The position numbers were made by a program, and so were the translations under genes. A DNA stretch of 64,000 nucleotides from the NCBI GenBank assembly GCA_900696525.1, contig CAADGL010000021.1:372001-436000 (forward strand), written 5' to 3'. Source of the stretch: an uncultured Planctomycetota bacterium. Lineage in GTDB: Bacteria > Planctomycetota > Phycisphaerae > UBA1845 > Fen-1342. This document shows, one piece after another, positions 60,660-64,000 of the stretch. The notes beneath the pieces are model-generated. The model made no database searches. It was not told where the DNA came from and saw only the letters and a list, made by a program, of their open reading frames with translations. Each line of letters begins with the position of its first letter. Positions within the stretch are counted from its first letter, which is position 1.

Positions 60660-62122
60660 CGGCGCGCGGGCTCGGGTCCCTGACGGCGGCGGCGGCCGCG
60701 TTGTGCTGCGCCGTCGGCGCCAGCGCCGCAGGCGACGACGCGCCCGCCCTTCTGCGCCGCGCGATCGCGCAGCGGACGGCGTGGACCAAGGGCGCCGTGG
60801 AATTCACCTGGGACAATCCGCAATGGGGCGGCGCGACCCGCTTCTACACGGCCCAGTTCACGCCGCACGAAAACCTGGCCGTGTGGCATGGCGACGCCGA
60901 GGGCGTGCTCTATCGAGACGCGGCCGGGCGGCCGCTCGGGTCGCTCCCGTTCGGCCCGCTGTACACGCTGGACACGGACGACGCGCAATGGCAGGTCCAG
61001 GACGGAGCGATCAACGCACTGATGTGGCGCCGCAGCGCCCCGCTGCGAAGCCTCGACGTCCGTTCGCTCGGCCTGACGCCCGGCGTGCCGCTGGCCGATC
61101 CCGCGCAGGCCGCCGGGGGGCTGGAGAAGGCCCGCCTGGTCGGCGTGGAGGATGGGTTGCAGGTCGTGACGCTGGAGCGCGACGGCGGTCGCCTCACGTG
61201 GCGGCTGGACCCGCTGCGCGGCGGACAGCCCGTGCGCGTGACCTTGGAGCACGGCGGGCGCGTCGTGGCCGAATCGCGCGTCACGCTGGGTCGATACGGG
61301 GACGCGTGGTTTCCGGCCCAGGTCGAGTATTTCGACGGGCCGTGCGAGGGGGGCAAGCCCCCCAGGGAGGTGATCCGAGTCAGCGAGGCGCGCTTCGACG
61401 CCCCGGACCTTCCGGACCGCATCCACCTGAGCGACATCGGTGTCGACACCGGCATCAACGTCGAAGTGCGCACGCAGGGCCGCGCTGAGCTCGAAGAGGC
61501 GTGCAAGTGGGACGGCCAGCGCCTCATCACGAACGAGGAGTTCCTGGCGCGCAGCGTGAGCGGTGAGCTCCGTCCGGGGCCGACCTTCGAGCGCAACTGG
61601 CAGCGATTGCGCGCCGCCAACGCGAGGTCGCAAACCCGCCCCCAGGCGGAGCGCGACGTGGCGCCGGGGACGGACGCGGAGGGATCGACTCGTGCGACGA
61701 CGGGCGATGACGGCGCCCGGCTGAAGCCGATCCCCGACTGGGAGTCTGAGTGGGAGCGCTACGTTCGCGAGTTCTGCGACAGGCACCGCTTCGACGCGGG
61801 CCAGCGCAAGGAAGCCGACCGGCTGCTGAGCGCGTGCAAGAAGCTGGGACACGAGTACCTCGCCCGCAGGCGCTTCGCGTTCGAAGCGTTCGATCGCGCC
61901 GCCAGGAGCCTGGCCGAACTCGAGCCCGCGGAGCAGGCTCGCCGGCGCCCCGCGCTCGAAGCCCAGCGCCTGGCGCTCCTGCTGCCGCTGCGCGAGATCT
62001 TCGAGCAACGGCTCAAACCCGGCCTGGAGAAGCTCCCGACGCGCGCCCAGCGTGCCGCCGCCGCTGCCCACGCGCGGCCCGCGCCAGCCCGACCGGGCGG
62101 CGACGCCTCGCCACCGCGATAG
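60656..62122 (+). CDS. Secreted protein of unknown function with helical C-terminus
   Basis: A 488-residue exported protein: a signal peptide (LTAAAAALCCAVGASAAG), a beta-rich N-terminal region (about 30-290) with WDNPQWGGATRFYTAQF and LTWRLDPLRGGQPVRVTLEH, a polar linker and a charged helical C-terminus (365-470) with RKEADRLLSACKKLGHEYL. It does not match a family I can name; the beta part is loosely like LolA/outer-membrane lipoprotein-sorting folds, which is only a guess. ATG at 60656 overlaps the upstream stop. Confidence 0.65.
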   Translation: MTARGLGSLTAAAAALCCAVGASAAGDDAPALLRRAIAQRTAWTKGAVEFTWDNPQWGGATRFYTAQFTPHENLAVWHGDAEGVLYRDAAGRPLGSLPFGPLYTLDTDDAQWQVQDGAINALMWRRSAPLRSLDVRSLGLTPGVPLADPAQAAGGLEKARLVGVEDGLQVVTLERDGGRLTWRLDPLRGGQPVRVTLEHGGRVVAESRVTLGRYGDAWFPAQVEYFDGPCEGGKPPREVIRVSEARFDAPDLPDRIHLSDIGVDTGINVEVRTQGRAELEEACKWDGQRLITNEEFLARSVSGELRPGPTFERNWQRLRAANARSQTRPQAERDVAPGTDAEGSTRATTGDDGARLKPIPDWESEWERYVREFCDRHRFDAGQRKEADRLLSACKKLGHEYLARRRFAFEAFDRAARSLAELEPAEQARRRPALEAQRLALLLPLREIFEQRLKPGLEKLPTRAQRAAAAAHARPAPARPGGDASPPR

Positions 62123-62147
62123 CGCGACACGACTCGCGTCAGCAGCG

Positions 62148-63119
62148 TCAGGGTTCGCTGTCACTCTGGCCGCGCCGGCCCGCCGGCCCGCCGTCCTGCC
62201 CGGCCAAGCGCAGGTGCGAAAGCACTTCGTCGACCACCGCGTACATCCGCCGCAGGCCACCGTGCGTCCGCGCCGCCACGTGCGGCAACACGATGCAGTT
62301 GTCGAAGGAAAAGAGCGGGTGCTCCGGCGGGAGCGGCTCGGGCTCGGTGACGTCGAGCGCCGCGCCGGCGAGCCGCCCGGAGCGCAGAGCACTCACCAGC
62401 GCCGGCGTGTCGACGACGGCGCCGCGGGCCGTGTTGATCAACAGCGCGCCCGGACGCAGACGGCCGAGCACCGCCGCATCCACAAGGCCGCGCGTCCGCT
62501 CCGTCAGCGGGACGTGCAGCGTCAGCACATCGCTCTCCGCCAGCAAGCGCTCGAACGTCACCGGCTCGGCGGCAAAACTGAACGGGCCCACTGGCGCGAT
62601 GTCGTGATACAGCACGCGCGCCCCAATGCCCGCCGAGCAGATGCGCCCCACGCGCGAGCCGATCCGCCCCATGCCGAGGACGCCGACGGTCAGTTCGCGC
62701 AGCTCGCGCCCATGCGGCAGCGCCCGCGCCTCCGCGTAGCGCCCGGACCGGTATTCCGCCGCCAGCCGCGGGATCGGCCGCAGAAGCTGGATCATCAGCC
62801 CGACCGCGAGCTCCGCGACGGCGTCTGAGGCGGCGGCCGGGGTGTAAACGACGGCGACGCCCAGCTCCGCCGCCGCCTGCGTATCGACCTGGTCGAGCCC
62901 GACGCCGGCGACGCCGACGACGCGCAGGCGCCCGGCGCCGGCGGTCAGCAGCTCGCGCGTCACGGGGATGTTGGTTCGCACGACGAGCGCGTCGCAGTCG
63001 GCGAGCGCGGCCCGCAGTGCGACGGGCCCCGTGGCCGCGGGGCGCACGATCGTTGCGGCGGCGGCCAGGCGCGCTTCAGCGTCGGCATCGAGCGGGGCGG
63101 CCAGCAGCACCCTGAACAT
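62148..63119 (-). CDS. D-2-hydroxyacid dehydrogenase (phosphoglycerate dehydrogenase-like)
   Basis: A 323-residue NAD-dependent dehydrogenase. VGVLGMGRIGSRVGRI is the dinucleotide motif, RGAVVDTPALVSAL carries the catalytic Arg, LDVTEPEPLPPEHPLF the Glu and VLPHVAARTHGG the His. The substrate pocket cannot be read; possible substrates are phosphoglycerate, glyoxylate or hydroxypyruvate. It lacks the C-terminal ACT domain of many SerA proteins. It is convergent with the secreted protein gene and lies downstream of rlmN. Confidence 0.93.
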   Translation of the reverse strand: MFRVLLAAPLDADAEARLAAAATIVRPAATGPVALRAALADCDALVVRTNIPVTRELLTAGAGRLRVVGVAGVGLDQVDTQAAAELGVAVVYTPAAASDAVAELAVGLMIQLLRPIPRLAAEYRSGRYAEARALPHGRELRELTVGVLGMGRIGSRVGRICSAGIGARVLYHDIAPVGPFSFAAEPVTFERLLAESDVLTLHVPLTERTRGLVDAAVLGRLRPGALLINTARGAVVDTPALVSALRSGRLAGAALDVTEPEPLPPEHPLFSFDNCIVLPHVAARTHGGLRRMYAVVDEVLSHLRLAGQDGGPAGRRGQSDSEP

Positions 63120-63206
63120 GCGCGCATTGTCGGGCTTCGGCGGGTGGTTGAACAGGCGGCGAGGCGCCGCGCGTGAATCGCAGCGGCTGGGGCGCGCGTG
63201 CGCTCG

Positions 63207-64000
63207 TCACGAGGCCGGCAACGTCTGCCTTCGGAGCTGGCCGCAGGCAGCCTGGACGTCGCTGCCGCGCGAGGTGCGCACGTGGACGTTGACGCGCTGC
63301 TCGCGCAGCAGCGCCTGAAAGGCGAAGGCGGCCTCGGCGCTGGGGCGCCTGAATGGCAGCCCCGGCACGGGGTTGTAGCGCAGCAGGTTGACGTTGGCGC
63401 GGATGCGCCGGGCGATGACGGCGAGCTTCCGCGCGTGTTCCGGACGGTCATTCAGGCCTTCGAGCAGCACGTACTCGAGCGTGATCTCCCGCCCCGTCAG
63501 CCGGAAGTACTCGTGGCAGGCGTCGAGCAGCTCGGCGATGGGCACATCCTGTCGCCAGGGGATCAGCGCGCGGCGCAACTCATCATCCGGCGCGTGCAGT
63601 GAAAGCGACAGGTTGACCTGCAACTCCTCGCGGGCCAGGTCGCGAATCTGCCGCGCCAGGCCCACCGTGCTGATCGTGATCTTGCGCGCCCCGACCCCCA
63701 GCCCCCACGGCGCGTTCATGATCCGCACCGCCTTGATCACGTTGCGGTAGTTCGCCAGCGGCTCGCCCATGCCCATCAGCACGATGTTCGTCAGGCGCTC
63801 CGGCCCGCGCTCAACCTCTGGCCCATCGGCGGCCTGCGTCGCGACCGCCGCCGAGCCCGCGCGGATCAGCCCGCGGATGAGCAGCGCCTGCTCCACGATC
63901 TCCGCCGCCGAGAGGTTCCGCACGACGCCATCGAGCCCGCTGGCGCAGAACCGGCAGCCGACCGGGCACCCCACCTGCGACGAAACGCACACCGTGTGCC
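63207..64000 (-). CDS. rlmN: 23S rRNA/tRNA (adenine-C2)-methyltransferase RlmN (N-terminus beyond window)
   Basis: The C-terminal 263 residues plus a few more codons of a radical SAM methyltransferase that methylates A2503 of 23S rRNA and A37 of some tRNAs. TVCVSSQVGCPVGCRFCASG has the CxxxCxxC cluster site; GMGEPLANYRNV and ISTVGLARQI bind SAM; VNLSLSLHAPDDELR is diagnostic. The catalytic second Cys is in SDVQAACGQLR near the C-terminus. The 5' end is cut by the window edge. A 30-residue insertion near AGSAAVATQAADGPEVERG is unusual. Confidence 0.95.
   Translation of the reverse strand, partial: HTVCVSSQVGCPVGCRFCASGLDGVVRNLSAAEIVEQALLIRGLIRAGSAAVATQAADGPEVERGPERLTNIVLMGMGEPLANYRNVIKAVRIMNAPWGLGVGARKITISTVGLARQIRDLAREELQVNLSLSLHAPDDELRRALIPWRQDVPIAELLDACHEYFRLTGREITLEYVLLEGLNDRPEHARKLAVIARRIRANVNLLRYNPVPGLPFRRPSAEAAFAFQALLREQRVNVHVRTSRGSDVQAACGQLRRQTLPAS

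Overview
The window is a high-GC chromosome segment whose gene families point to Planctomycetota, probably a Phycisphaerae-like or related lineage. The main clues are DxNGDG/dockerin-type repeats on a large secreted protein, prepilin-like FTLIELLVVVAIIALL proteins ending in a DGHADYR motif, a C-terminal CPxC/CPEC zinc-ribbon membrane protein, a HYExAFE-family protein, a serine/threonine kinase with a huge sensor region, and several dispersed GC-rich repeats. No rRNA, tRNA, CRISPR array, phage or insertion-sequence transposase was seen. The taxonomic call is inference from gene content.

Layout. 1-4.3 kb: a TetR regulator cut by the left edge, a lone OppC-type permease, gamma-glutamyltransferase and a DMT-family exporter. 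4.4-9.3 kb: two small proteins, a large DUF4091/CBM9-like secreted protein and a degenerate Gfo/Idh-like oxidoreductase. 9.4-12.8 kb: purC, an RdgC-like protein and a secreted protein. 12.9-26.1 kb: a 13-gene minus-strand cluster encoding a complete group 3b [NiFe]-hydrogenase. In transcription order it is hypF, hypC, hypD, hypE, a response regulator, a RegB-like histidine kinase, hydB, hydG, hydD, hydA, a maturation protease, hypA and hypB, with most junctions overlapping. 26.2-29.3 kb: an MBL-fold hydrolase, a lipoprotein, a metal/corrinoid-binding protein and an ABC ATPase with no permease. 29.3-35.2 kb: a VOC protein, purD and a 1392-residue receptor kinase.

35.4-45.5 kb is mostly housekeeping: a membrane zinc-ribbon protein, SpoVR, ParA, VanZ, accC/accB, an aminopeptidase P-like enzyme, pyrE, and rplL-rplJ-rplA outside its usual rplK/rpoBC setting. 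45.5-50.1 kb is repeat-rich: a PagL-like deacylase, a HYExAFE protein beside a REPIN-like inverted repeat array, a membrane protein, thymidine kinase and a BtpA-family protein. 50.1-52.5 kb holds a short uvrC and nadC. 52.6-56.1 kb is a tandem array of three prepilin-like paralogues ending in a strong terminator. 56.4-62.1 kb encodes a secreted metalloprotease with dockerin-like repeats, divergent from two secreted proteins across a promoter region with a 14-T tract. The window ends with a D-2-hydroxyacid dehydrogenase and an rlmN cut by the right edge.

The most coherent system is the hydrogenase cluster: structural subunits, all six Hyp factors, the C-terminal protease and a sensor kinase with a RegB-like membrane motif sit in one apparent operon. 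This suggests that NAD(P)-linked hydrogen turnover is tied to redox sensing, although the regulator has no DNA-binding domain. The other stand-outs are the mosaic prepilin triplet, the REPIN-like array next to a candidate nuclease-fold protein, a 15-bp tandem repeat expanded in frame inside hypF, and a possibly slippage-prone promoter.
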